Shown piece after piece: positions 37,600 through 49,186 of a stretch of 64,000 nucleotides of DNA. A program made the position numbers and the translations under genes. The notes under the pieces are model-generated. The model was not told the DNA's origin and made no database searches. It saw only the letters and a list, made by a program, of their open reading frames with translations. Position 1 is the first letter of the stretch. Every line of letters begins with the position of its first letter. The stretch spans positions 126,262,183 through 126,326,182 of the forward strand of contig NC_089978.1 in the NCBI RefSeq assembly GCF_036417845.1. Direction: 5' to 3'. This DNA comes from Apteryx mantelli. Its lineage: Eukaryota; Chordata; Aves; Apterygiformes; Apterygidae.

Positions 37600-40500
37600 C
37601 AGCTGGAAAAGCCACATCTCAAACATAAACAATATGAAGGAAAGAGGAAGAATACAAAGCAATATGATGCAAAAAGCCGAGCAGGCCAGCTGCAGGGGTT
37701 GAATTAGACACACAGATACAGAACAGCATAATGGGCAAAAATCAATCGGATTAGAGGCAGGACTCCAAAATGCCTGAGGAGAGGCAAGCAGTTAGTGTGA
37801 ACTTAGTATTGTGCATCAGAGCTACATGGCATTTTTTGATCTGCTAACAGGCCACCGGCAATTAGATTTGCCATCTCTTGTAATCATTGCATAACTTTGG
37901 GAATAACCCTTTCCAAAATATTAAAATACTAGCAATTATTTATGTGAGTACATGTTAAAAACCCGTGCTTCTTAATCTTTTATTCTTACTAAGGAATACT
38001 CAGCTCACTTAGCTTCTTCACAGGTTAAAAACAGGCACGCACAGGGCTGCTAAGCATTCCTCTAAATATAACATTTTATCTTTTATAAGTATTAAATGCT
38101 TATTTTTGTCTCCTTTTTTTTCCCAATCAGCCACAGCTATTTAGAATGAGTTAAATGATTCCACTTCTACTTTTCTTTTCCCCACGTTACAATGGTGATT
38201 ATGTGGTAGAGAGATGGAAAGCAATAGTTTCAACAGGCACAGGCTTTTATTATTCTATTAATTCTATTTTTATTTTTACTATATATATTATATATATTAT
38301 ATATGTGTGTGCAAATATATATAATATATATTATATAATTATTATTCTATTAATATTCTATTAGTCAAGAAATTAAAAGCATCTGGCTGTATAAGCAAAA
38401 CACTAAAAAAAAGTGCTGTATATTGAAAGATACTCTGTATTGATTTTTGTCTCTCTCTAGATTATCAATTTTAGAGCAGACCCACTTCTTGTCCACCCTT
38501 CCTTCCTTCGCGAGTGTGTCAAATTCTCCTACAGACTCTTTGGTTCAAATTCAGACCCAAGGCAAAACTAACAATCTGATGTGTTAAATGCTAGGCAGAA
38601 ATCCATTTCTGTAACAGAACTGGATTTATGTTGGGAGGAGTGGGTGAGGAAAGATAACATTAATGACAAAACTAGTGCTTTTTTCAGAGGAAATGGGTAC
38701 TGCTGTGCTATTCTCTGCCACGTTTTACATTCCACCATCCTTCAGTGATGAGAAGGGAATCATATTCCCCACACTCACTTCCTCCATAAATTCTCAGGAA
38801 ATTATCATAGTCTTGATGAAGACCTACTAACACATCAAACACATTTTTGTAATCTCTAAAGTGGCAAGTTCCTGTGTATAAAGAATCCATAAATTGAGCA
38901 TTGAACATCTGTCCCCCACATTCTGTGAAGGGACCTTGGGAAAGGCTGTTTTTAAGTTATTTGAACATCAATGGCTCTGGTGAGGTCCACATGACATGCC
39001 ACTCCTAGACGACACTCCAATTCAAAAAATGGCAACTTCAGCAACTGTCACTGTGCTTTGCTTCAGCATACATCTCTTCTGGTTTATCACACCAGAAATA
39101 CCTGGTAGCAATTTTTAGATGAATGCAGAAAGACAGATACTGACCAAGAATCAATCTTTCCTTATTTCTGTTTCCAGAACTACATGTAGTAAAGTGAAAT
39201 TATTCTGGGCCACTGGCCATATTGTCCTTCTGTCCTCCACTTGCAAATGAACATCAATAATACATAGTACCTTAGAAAATGCATCAGGAATTATTGAACT
39301 GATCCTTAATTATGGGCAAGGAAGTAAAATCACTCCCTTGGCAGTTCCTAGAATAGCAGTTTCACACTGACGTTGCACACAAAATTCAGTGCATCTCCAG
39401 GTTTTAGGCACAGCAACAACTAGGGTATATTTGACTCAGAGGCATTTGGCTCAGATGGAGAAGTTCTTTTGCTGATCCAGTGCTGCCTGGATCCTTTTCA
39501 CATCATCCAATACCTGTAAAGGGATGGAGCTCTTACCAGGAGAATCAGCTTCCAGCTTCCTCAAGTCCTTCCACAAAAGACTACAGAGAAGCTACCTATT
39601 GGCACCAAGCAACCTTTGCACTTCCCTTCTGCACCAGCAAATCTACTGCAGACCCTCCCTCAGTCAACCACTCCCTATTTCCTATTCCAGAGACATGCGG
39701 AAACACAGCTTCCCATTGCCCCAGGCAGTTTTGCTCCCCCTTGGGACTAACATAAGCCCTTCTCAGCCCTACTCCACCAGCCAAGGGTTTGGCCAAAGCC
39801 ATTTCAGCCAAAGGCTGCCCAAAGCACATACACTGAACTTAGCATCAACACTACTAAACCAAAGAAGGGAGACCATCAGGCAACTATGAATCTTAAACAG
39901 CAAGCGAGAAAGATATCTTATGTCCTGCTAGCAAAAGAATAGCTACTTCAGGTGCTTAAGACTGTCAGTGCCTGTGAGTAAAGCCAGAGAATCAAGGACC
40001 AAAGGGACAGCCAATGTGCCATAAAAAGTGTGGAAATCAGGAACAAGCAGGCTGCAATGATGAGAAGACAAGTGAATAAACTCTTACCCTGCAGCACTCA
40101 GCACTACAAGACAGCTGTGAAGTGGATCTTGAAAATACTGTGTGCTTTGATAGCACACAACATTTGCATTAACTTCAAACTAAAGAGGTTGTAGGAACTA
40201 GTGATGGAAGAAGAGACAGTTCAGGCTGTAGAAGGTTCTCAGTATCTCCTGTTTTCCTTAGGTCTCTCAGTCTCTTCACACTCCAGAAGCAGTTAACATC
40301 CTCAGCTCTTTTTCCACACCAGAAAATACAGTGTATTTTCTCAAGGGACTGGGGAACTTCAGCTAGTATAACAAAACTGGACAGGAGGAAACATCAGAAG
40401 GACCACTACTTGAATGCAGTTAGCACAATACTAATAAAACATCCCTCACAGACTGCCATTCCCCACAACCCTACATTGTATCAGAATTGTTCATCTGTAA

Positions 40501-42500
40501 ATAGCTTTAAGTTCTTGTAATGGTTTATTGATTTCAATCCAATTTGAGAAGAATTTCAACACAACACACAGAGATTTTAGTTTTTCCAGGGCATCTTTCA
40601 TCATTTGGACTTCCCAACTTTCACAGACAAATTAAGGAGTTGTGAAAGTCTAAGGCTGTGACCCTGGTTTCACTTGGGCATCCTGTACACAGTTTTTTGC
40701 CATTTCTTTCTTTGGTCATTGTCATCTTGCATGTTAAAAAAAGAGCTGGCAAACAGGATCTTGGCAAGGCAAAAGGGGATAGACTTGAGCAGTGCCAAAG
40801 CCCTCATACTCACACATTCTGCCAGCAGTGACTCAGGCTGTACCTGAAAAGGTCCTAGCAACATTCGAGGAGTGCCCAGCTGGAACACTAAGCACAGTCA
40901 CACAGGGTGGCATGTTAACTCTGTTGGTCTTGATGCTACTAGACCAAGGAACATGCGAGATATTGCTTGCGAGAGTTACAGGAGTCATCCACCTTGCCAG
41001 ACCAGCAGGAAGTGATGACAAAGTATCACCAGGGTCATGACTGAAAATACCTTGCATATAGGCAAAAACCGTGCCTAGCTAAGGATAGAGGATAGAGAAT
41101 GAGAATAAGACTTCCATCACTGACACTGATAAAGTTGAGGAAGCCCATATAGCACAGTCTGTTAAGATCTTTATGTGCTGTCCTACACAGGCCAAAGTAA
41201 TACTTCTTTCTACTCATTCACCCAAAGTGAATGCATTGTATCACTGCAGATCCTTCATAAATGCAGTACTACGGCTTGAAATGTACTGAAGCAAGATAAT
41301 AGTTAGACATAGTGTTTTTCACTTTTAGAGCCATATCAATAGAGAAATTAGTTCTCACACCATAAGACCTGAGTTAAGGGGGGAAAAAAATACCTACTAT
41401 CTGGTCATAAGTTTATACAGAATTAATAGGAATTTTTCAAACCACACTGTCATAAACAATGAAGAAAATTCAGCCCCTAGCAAGCATAAGGAATTTAGCC
41501 CATAAAGTTCAGAGTAACTATATCCATTTGATCATAATTGGGTCTGCTCACTAGAGATATTTAACCTTATATTTTCCAACTCTAGCTGAAGATTTAAATG
41601 TCAGATCTTATTCCAAACATGAATCTAAAAGCAAGGACAAGAGTGACCTTTAGCTTGAGCACTTTAAGCATTAAGGATACTCTCTCCCTGCTACACACGG
41701 CATTTAAATTCAATAGTGCAGCTTTAAGGTGTTAACTCTACTCCCAGAGAAAGCAGCAATGCTCTTAAATCTTGAAGTGAAGTGACTGTCCATTGCCATC
41801 TTTCAAAATATTTTAGTAGAAGAGCTTTTGGCATAATCTTTCTTGAAACTCCCAGCTAATTTCTTTGTTGCCATGAAGTGGAAAAACAAAGTAAAGGATT
41901 AAAATGTCTACTAATCTCTATGTGTGAAGTAAGAGTTGAGTGAAAAAGATTATTTTTGGTTCTTACCTTTGGGATGACTGTCTTGCAGTAAAACATGACT
42001 TTGATACCTGACTGAGCTCCTGGACTGTGAGCTGTGGACTGTGTCTATCTGGTAAAACCTGAAAGATCAGGTAGTCTTTATTTATTTAAGCACACAGCAG
42101 GTATCTGACCACACCTAAATACTAGAAAAGGGAAAAACATAGTTTGCAATTTTATTTCTCCTGATAATCCCATAGCCTTAATTATCTTTCTACAAGGCTT
42201 TGTATGGAGTCAGGAGAGCATTCGGGAGGAAAGGAGGGGAGTCACCAAGGAGAAAGGGTACCTGGCAGACAAAGCACACCACCCTGTTACAACATGAGTA
42301 ACAAGCTAGCTGGTGAAGGTCAGAAAGTTTCATCCAGCTGCACGGCAGAGAAGGGAGTGATATGAAGGTATTGTGGTCTGCCCAGATGGCCAAGGGTTGC
42401 ATACCAAAAATGTGCTGATCACAGACTAAGTGTTGACCTATAGTGCCCCTAACCTTGTTATCCCCGATTACCATATAAAAAACACACCGTTCACTGCATA
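37600..42500. other. Intergenic DNA between NXPE3 and CEP97, left part
   Basis: No gene recognised. It contains a TA-rich inverted repeat (~38,279-38,336), and small open frames at 38,708-38,908 (minus), 39,480-39,889 (plus) and 40,792-41,040 (plus) that match nothing I know. Some of 39.4-41.1 kb could be decayed repeat sequence. Confidence 0.5.
38279..38336. repeat. TA-rich imperfect inverted repeat
   Basis: Alternating AT/TAT arms flank a central TGTGTGTGC core. This is a microsatellite with cruciform potential, near the 5' side of NXPE3. Confidence 0.7.
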
Positions 42501-42549
42501 ACAATACGTAAATAAGGGGGGCATATCCCACCACAACTGCGCAAATGGC

Positions 42550-42913
42550 AACCTAGCCAATGAAGTATGACTGCCGCTCTTCCACATCCCACCTTCAGCA
42601 ACTATAAAGGAGAGGACAGCCCACTAAAGTTTTTGGAAGGGAAGAAAACTGAACCTCCAGCTGTTCACCGGAGACTGCTGACGAGTGAGCCTCCTTCTCC
42701 CTTCCTCCTTTTGCAAAGAAAGGAAATTTGCAGCAGCAAGGGCATTTATCAATGGCAATTCTGAACCTGTTGTATCTGTCGCTTTAATAAATTGCTTATT
42801 CTTTTCTACTTTGTGAAACTGTCTCAGGGAAGATCCTTGAACAAGGAGCTCTGGCAGGCAAACCTAAATTACCAAGATAAGGAAGGGCCTTTCTTCCCTC
42901 CCTTCAGGCGACA
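42550..42913 (+). repeat. 5' LTR (left boundary uncertain)
   Basis: CCAAT, TATAAA and AATAAA are spaced as in a U3-R-U5. The last ~92 bases, from GAAACTG to CCCTTCA, match the 3' copy at 45,030-45,120 with about 9 differences (~90% identity by eye). It ends ACA just before the primer binding site. The U3 may extend further left, to about 42.2 kb. Confidence 0.75.
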
Positions 42914-42919
42914 GTAAAT

Positions 42920-42937
42920 TGGCGTAGTCGGCTGGAT
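42920..42937 (+). other. Retroviral primer binding site, tRNA-Ser type
   Basis: TGGCGTAGTCGGCTGGAT complements the 3' end of vertebrate tRNA-Ser (AGA/UGA type, ending ...CCGACTACG-CCA) at 17 of 18 positions. It begins six bases after the LTR end. The tRNA sequence is from general knowledge and was not looked up. Confidence 0.7.
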
Positions 42938-42941
42938 TGCC

Positions 42942-44365
42942 ATGGATAAACTGCTGCATAAATATAAGTGTGCACCATCCCTAGCAGGGAAAGAATGGGC
43001 CCAGAAATTTTGGAAAGATGAAGATAAAGTGATAGAGCAAATAGAGCAATGTAGAAGCCAGCAAAAGATCAGGAAGGGTAAAGGAAAAGGAATTGTTTGT
43101 GCGGTATTGGCTTGCTTATCTTGTGCGTGGAAAGAATATAGAGTCCCCTCCCCCTGAAAAGGTTGCAGACGTTGAATATGCTGCTTTAAGATCAGCTAAT
43201 GAGGTGCTGGAAACCTCACTAGCCTTCGAAAAGGAGAATCGAGAAAAGTTGGGGACACAAGTAAAGAGTCTCACGATTGAAAACCAGAACTTAAAGGCAG
43301 AAAATAGGGAGCTGAAAATGCTGCTAGCTGCAGCGGAAAGGTGAGAGAAGCAGCTGCAGGCAAAATTAGACTTACTCCTAAACCAAATGCCATCCACAGT
43401 CTCGGCCCAGCAAATTCGTAAACTAGTATGCTTCACTGACCCTGAGACCTGGGATGGAGATATCTGGTATGACAATGATGATAATGACGATTTGCTGGAA
43501 AGCTCTGATTGCTGTACTCCTCGAGAACCTGCACCAGTACGACCACTGATTAAAACTGAAACTGAGGATGAGGGAGAGGATAACGTTTGTACTACTGTAC
43601 GATAAATCCCTTGGTCCCTGGCAGAATTGGCCAAACTGCAAGAAGAGTACTCCAGATGGCCAGAAGAATCTGAGACCGAATATGTATGGCGAGTCTCCCT
43701 CACGGGGGGAGATCGTATCTTGCTGAGTGAAGGAGAGGCAGAGGGCTACTGGGGCCCCGGAGTATTTCTAACCACCCCTCTGGGCAACCACAACTATTTA
43801 TTAACCGCCCAAGACTCCTATTGGGCCAGTGGCATAGACCCACAGGAGCGAGGAGACCCCCTCGTTATTAAAACTACAGGCTTCTCAGACCTTGCTGCGT
43901 CTGTGCAGAAGGCGGCCTGCGTACAAGCAATGTCTGAGAGGGAGGCGTTAAGGAGATCCCCCATGCTAGCTCCAATCGATCCAGCAAGGTTAACCCCCCC
44001 TTATTTGTGGTCTCCCTGACAGTCTGAAAACTTATGTGGCCAATGCTCAGGATCGCATACAAACCGCTCATGCCATGAATGCCAGCACAGCTGCCATACA
44101 GCCCCCACGAGATCAGGCTCATGTGACCACCTGGAATGAATTTGTGCAAAAAATAATAAATTATTGACACCGTATGGGCTGGATTGGAACTAGGCCCAGA
44201 GAACCGACTGAACCTCCCTGGCAGGTCCGCCAGGTATGGGCTCAGCCCGAACCTAACCCAAAATTCGACAAGGACCTTTGGCGCAGAGCACTGGACTCAG
44301 CCCCTGGTAGGTCCAAGCCCTCAGCCCCATCACAGGACTTGATTGACTTAACAGACGCCTCATAA
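42942..44365 (+). pseudogene. Degenerate gag
   Basis: The ATG at 42942 lies just after the primer binding site. The first frame runs to 43157. The next segment (43093-44019) is in a frame shifted by one and is interrupted by TGA at 43342-43344 and TAA at 43603-43605. After a stop at 44017-44019 similarity appears to continue in yet another frame, with a further stop near 44165, ending at 44365. Visible features are a charged coiled-coil-like stretch (~43,190-43,340), an acidic Asp/Glu-rich part (~43,450-43,590) and a YWGPGVFL segment (~43,750). No zinc knuckle was seen. The breaks make it non-functional as a polyprotein. Confidence 0.75.
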
Positions 44366-44521
44366 AAACAACAAAAAACCCCCACACACCTTGCTTCCCT
44401 GGGGAGGGCAGTGAGCCACCCTGCCCGGCGAGTGCTAGCTCTGCAACAGGTCCTTGATGCTTTCTGCAGCCGCACAGGTGGGAATTGACGGGGTGGTACA
44501 CGCACTCCCCCTACAATTCTC

Positions 44522-44640
44522 CTGCTTGTGGCTGGTGAGGACATTCCTGTTCTCTCAGGAATCACAATATATCAATATATTGATGACATACTGGTAGGTG
44601 GGGAAAAAAACCATCGGATTAGCACTAGATGGATAGTACC
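44522..44640 (+). pseudogene. Reverse transcriptase remnant (YIDD motif)
   Basis: A short frame contains YQYIDDILVGG, with the catalytic YIDD at 44576-44587, and ends at TAA near 44640. This is the retroviral YxDD box of the RT palm. Only ~40 codons survive, and the rest of pol is deleted on both sides. The sequence between here and the 3' LTR has no confident assignment; it may include a scrap of env. Confidence 0.7.
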
Positions 44641-45004
44641 CACCTTCTAAGGTAAGTTTTGCCAGTTGGGCGACCACTGAGTATTTTTTTTCCCTTTATG
44701 CCTCCACAGGTATTTCACATGAAAATTGCACCTGGGATCAAGGACTCCCTTACACGGAGTTGGAGTGCCCCCAAGGATTACTTATTTTTTGTTGCTGGAT
44801 AATTGTATTTTTAACGCTTATGATTGTCTTTAGGCCAAAATTGTGATCAAAGCCTCACTTGCACTGTCGCTTGTAAAATACTGCCAACATGAACCTGATG
44901 TTATACATAGGCCATGTCGGGAAAATATGCTTGGGCTTAACGTGTGTATGCTTATCAATATCGCCACATGCAATATTACCTGTAATGGCTCCAACGCATC
45001 CCCT

Positions 45005-45129
45005 CCCAGAAATAAATGTTCAGCTTTGCGAAACTGACTCAGAGAAAGTTCTTGAACAAGGGGCTCTGGCAGGCAAACGTAAACTACCAAGATAAGGAAG
45101 GGCCTTTCTTCCTTCCCTTCACCGCAACA
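45005..45129 (+). repeat. 3' LTR, truncated (R/U5 end only)
   Basis: AATAAA at 45011-45016 and the following U5 match the 5' LTR at ~90% over 92 bases, ending ACA at 45129. The upstream 300 bases do not align with the 5' LTR U3, so the left part of this LTR is missing. Confidence 0.75.
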
Positions 45130-48100
45130 TACTGCCACATCTATTTTAAACGTAGTAGGGAAGTAACAATGTGAAAGAGAGGGCCGGTGCCTGAAACAAA
45201 GGGCTATGAGTCAAGAATCCCAATTCCAAGGGGCTCTACTAATAAGTTGGTGCATAAATTTAGAGTATCCTACTCTTAACTGTCTCCAGCACTGAAAGAA
45301 TGGGCCACCAGGTGCCTCAGCTCTACCAAGTCACAAATGTTAATCCTCACCTTTCGTCACCGTTTTGTATTTATAAACTGCACGTCTCCAAAAGAGCCTT
45401 CCAATTGTAAGACAATGACTATTAGCTAAGAGTTGGGATCAAGTACAAATTAACATTTGCAATAAATGTACAAATAATTTATTTAAAATTCAAAACTCAG
45501 AGGTACAAACAAAATATTTAAGAAACAATAAATTCAGAAGTGTAAACAATCATAATACATATATGAACTGTACCAGTTTAACCACTTACTGTTCTTCAAA
45601 TAAAACAGAAGTAGAAAGACAAGTCAAGGCCTAATTGTTCTTTTTTCAGATTTTAGTTTAGAGGTAGAATACTATTGTGAAAGACTCAACAAAATTTAGT
45701 TCAGCAGAATTACACAAGTGAATTTGGCCCATGTATTTATAAACGCAATGAAGCTGTGAAAGAAGTTTCTTATCTAGAGCTCTTAGTTTATACAATAAAA
45801 CCTGACATGGCACTTTCCAAGAACTAAAGCACCTTTCCTGATAAATACTGTTTTATGGTTTTCCAAGTAAAGGATCCTGTGCTTTTCTATTATCAGAACA
45901 AAGAGAGCATTTAAAAATAGACACAAGAAGTCCTGACTATCAAGGCAGGTTCTAGAAAACAAGTGCTTTTTTTACAATAACTTGTCCTGGAAAGCCACAC
46001 TGGGAAAGTAAACTGTAGCTACAAAAGAAGACTTTTTGAAAGATTTCACCAGAACTTGATGTTCATTTATTTGGGTGGCACAGTCCTCAAGAAAAAAAAA
46101 GAAAAAAAAAAGGAACGTTAATATAACAAGAAAAAGGAGTCTCTTTTCCACTAGTTAAAAGCAGGAAAACTGACCAACTTTATATTTTATTATCATTCAG
46201 CGAGTCTCCACTAAATGCTACAATTCTGTCCTCTCAGGAAAAAGGGTCATCTGTGTGAGACACACTATAACTTCAAGTCCAGTAAAATATACCCAAGTAG
46301 TGTCAGAGGAATGTATCTTCCATTTTTGCTCCTCATACAACCTGCTATAATTAGAAATAAAACTTGGAGTCCTTCAGACAGTATATACAAATGCATAAAA
46401 ATCAGGAACAACTTGCAAGCTCAATGACATACAACATTATTCAGAAAAAAGAAACAACAAAAAACACAAACTGATTTTTTACATACAGACAGACTGGTTC
46501 CTAAGTGCATTAAGTTGTTGCATGCATGCAGTAGGGTTTGGGGTTGTTTATTGAAGGAACTTAACTATAAATAAAACTGTTAGACTTCTACAATTTAGTT
46601 TAGCAAGGACTTTCACAAGTATTTGCTGAAAGCTATTTGATTTTAGAAGTAACAAAATCAAATTTGCAGTCTTAATGCCTTCTTGCTCTGTGATAAGAAC
46701 ACTTTTGAAGATGTAAATATGATAAAATTCCAATTTAGATAGTCAGTTCATAAGCACTCAACCAGGGCTCTACTTCCTTTAAGGAAATGAAAGCAGACTT
46801 AGGCCAATGTTCTATACCTTTTATAAATCCCATCCTTGCAACACGTGCTTACTTTGTTCATAGAACAGCACCACACAGCATGGTCACCATGGTAATATGT
46901 TAAGATTGCTGCATTCATTGAGCAGCTAAATCTCCCAATCATTTAAATGACAGTTTTAGGTATGAAGAACAGAGAGTTGTGACCATTAAACACATTTCAC
47001 GGAAGAAGGCAGAAAAAGAAATTTACCTATTCTCATTAATGAGGCATTTTCTTGTGTTTTTTTTCTTTTGAAAGGAAGAAGTTATCTAACATATGGAGGA
47101 CTCATTACCCTCCTACTACCTTAAAAAAAACAACAACTTTGAAATATAAAATGCTAACAGGCTTTCTTTCATGATATTCTTCTATTTTTTTCAAACTATT
47201 ATCTGAACAGTGTCTATCAAATATTACATACAGTAGAAAAACTGCATGCTTGAATACATGGAAGAGTGAGACATCTGTAAACCATAACACAACTGTGGAA
47301 AAAAAAACAAAATAGCAATCATAACAGAGTTGCTACTATCATTAATAAAGACTAAACCTACCCCCCCCCCCCAAAAAAAAATCATAAATGCATTTCTCCC
47401 TTCCCCTTTGTCCCCAACTTCAGACCAGGTCAAGGAGTCATTTCTGCCACAAACTAGCTCACAAAGCTGCGTGTGTGCCAACTACTCCACTCTGGACAGA
47501 AAACAGTTGTGCTGGCATATCAGCTTAGATAGTCTGAGCTATCTGTGTAAATTTGGCTAGTTTTACTGAAGCAAATAAGGAAGCACTTAAACTGTGCTAG
47601 TGGCAGAGCTGCCAACATTGCCTGACAAATAACCGTTAACAGTAAGCACGTTCTTCTGTTGAATATAAAGCTTTACAAAAGGGAAGTACTGAAGACATAA
47701 CAGGAAAATTACAGACATAGATTTTCATACGTTAGGCCTTCTGATTTCTTTATGAAATTTCCATGAACTCCGAAAGAAGTTGTGTATGCATATCCAAGGA
47801 AAAATATTACCTACCTAAAGAAAAGCCTTATTCAGACAAACAAGAATAAATATTAAACCACAAATTTAACTATGATACTTCCTTAAAAGTGATTCTTTGA
47901 GAGCTCAGTGTGGACAGAAAGAAGCCATATTTTAAGTACACATCAAATTTAATTCCTTGTTTTTCTAATACATAACTTCATTATCTCTTTCCCTGTATAT
48001 ATTTCTAATGGTTGAGACAAAAATATTTTGTGTATGTACAAGCTAATTACTTTAATCCTGTAAAAACTAATCCAAAACTTTACCTTTCTATATGATTTCT

Positions 48101-49086
48101 ATATGCTATATTTAGACAACTGATCTTCTACACATGCAAAATACATTTTACAACATTAGAAAAATGATCTTTCATATTTCAAAGCTTCCCAAAAAAGTGA
48201 TAAGATAAAGCTGAGTATATGTTGGCACACTTTTTTCCGTATCTTCACAAAATCAATTTTGGATATACCAGGTTACAAGTTAGAAAAGCCAACAGCTGAT
48301 CCATGCATTATTTAAAATAAGTCTTCATGCGTTTGTGTTTGTAAGCCCTATGAACAGAGAAAATGTCAAGAAACTTCTCGGGCCTCCATAAAAAGTTATT
48401 TTTATCAAATTATCACCCTTTGACATCTCCAGAATTGAAATTGTTTCTCCTCTATCTAATTTTGCAGCAAAAGAGGCACTAATGTAAAATAACAAAATAT
48501 TTGTAGTGCCTCAGTGTCTTCAGTGATATTTTTATCCAGACAGCAGTCTAATTTTTCCTGGTCTTACACATGCTAATCCAGCACTCTGCCACTGGAGTGG
48601 AAGCACTCTGCCATTGACCCTTCTACCCAACCACTGCCTCCAGAGTCTGATCCAACAACTGTTTCACAGACAGGAATAATTTCTCTCTCAATTAACCAAA
48701 GAAAGGCTCTTTAAGGAGTTACATGAGATTATTGTAACAGATCGACAGTCAAAGAGCCAAATCCTGTAAATTGCAGAGATCTCCAAGAGTGGCAAATTTA
48801 AATGAAAGTTGAGAACTTTAATCTCCTTCAGAGGACAAGGGCACATCCATGAAGCCTACACACGTCTCTGCACAGCTAATTACATGGTGTGATACCTTAA
48901 TGCAACCATACCACTTCCAATACCCAGGCTTATTTGGGTATCTACAGAGCACTTCACAACCATGCCCTAAGATCTAATTAGGAATACTATTACGCCACAA
49001 ATATGCTGTAAACTAGGCTGGGTTGAAAAGACAGCACATTAAAAAATCTACCACCTCAGTTTTTTTAAATGCTCTCATCTGCACTA

Positions 49087-49116
49087 ACCACAGTCAAATG
49101 CCAGCTTGACTGTGGT
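49087..49116. repeat. Perfect 11-bp hairpin
   Basis: ACCACAGTCAA (49087-49097) and TTGACTGTGGT (49106-49116) are perfect inverted repeats around the 8-base loop ATGCCAGC. It is too short for a microRNA precursor on its own and has no terminator context. Its role is unknown. Confidence 0.7.
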
Positions 49117-49155
49117 AACAACTCTCCTGAGAAGCTAATCTCCTTGAACTTTCAG

Positions 49156-49182
<27 letters not shown>
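49156..49182 (+). repeat. Poly(A) run of 27
   Basis: An uninterrupted A tract in intergenic DNA. It could be a retroposed tail or an expanded homopolymer; the bases upstream resemble no element that I know. Confidence 0.9.

Positions 49183-49186
<4 letters not shown>

Larger units (their letters stand above)
42550..45129 (+). mobile_element. Deleted endogenous retrovirus (tRNA-Ser-primed)
   Basis: In order: a 5' LTR (CCAAT 42557-42561, TATAAA 42603-42608, AATAAA 42786-42791, end at 42913), a primer binding site at 42920, broken gag (42942-44365), a short reverse-transcriptase remnant (around 44576) and a 3' LTR end (to 45129). Only ~2.6 kb remains, so most of pol and env is gone. It lies antisense to both flanking genes, between them. 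The gag layout and primer suggest an ERV-L/ERV-S-like class III element, but that class call is tentative. The left edge is approximate because the U3 has no intact partner. Confidence 0.85.

Noticed and set aside
36420-37713. Long minus- and plus-strand frames across the NXPE3 CpG island
   Set aside because: Arg/Gly/Pro-rich shadows of a CpG island; overlapping frames and no homology.
38708-38908. 66-codon minus-strand frame with protein-like composition
   Set aside because: No start context, no neighbours in frame and no family recognised; not enough to call a gene.
43116-43703. 195-codon minus-strand frame inside the retrovirus
   Set aside because: It is the antisense shadow of the gag coiled-coil and acidic region; the plus-strand reading has the retroviral features.
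44650-44710. Donor-like GGTAAGT and acceptor-like CTCCACAG 60 bases apart in the retrovirus
   Set aside because: An intron this short is below the usual vertebrate minimum; most likely coincidence.
44830-45138. Frames of 64-102 codons overlapping the 3' LTR
   Set aside because: They run into the non-coding R/U5 of the LTR; at most scraps of env, and not supportable as genes.
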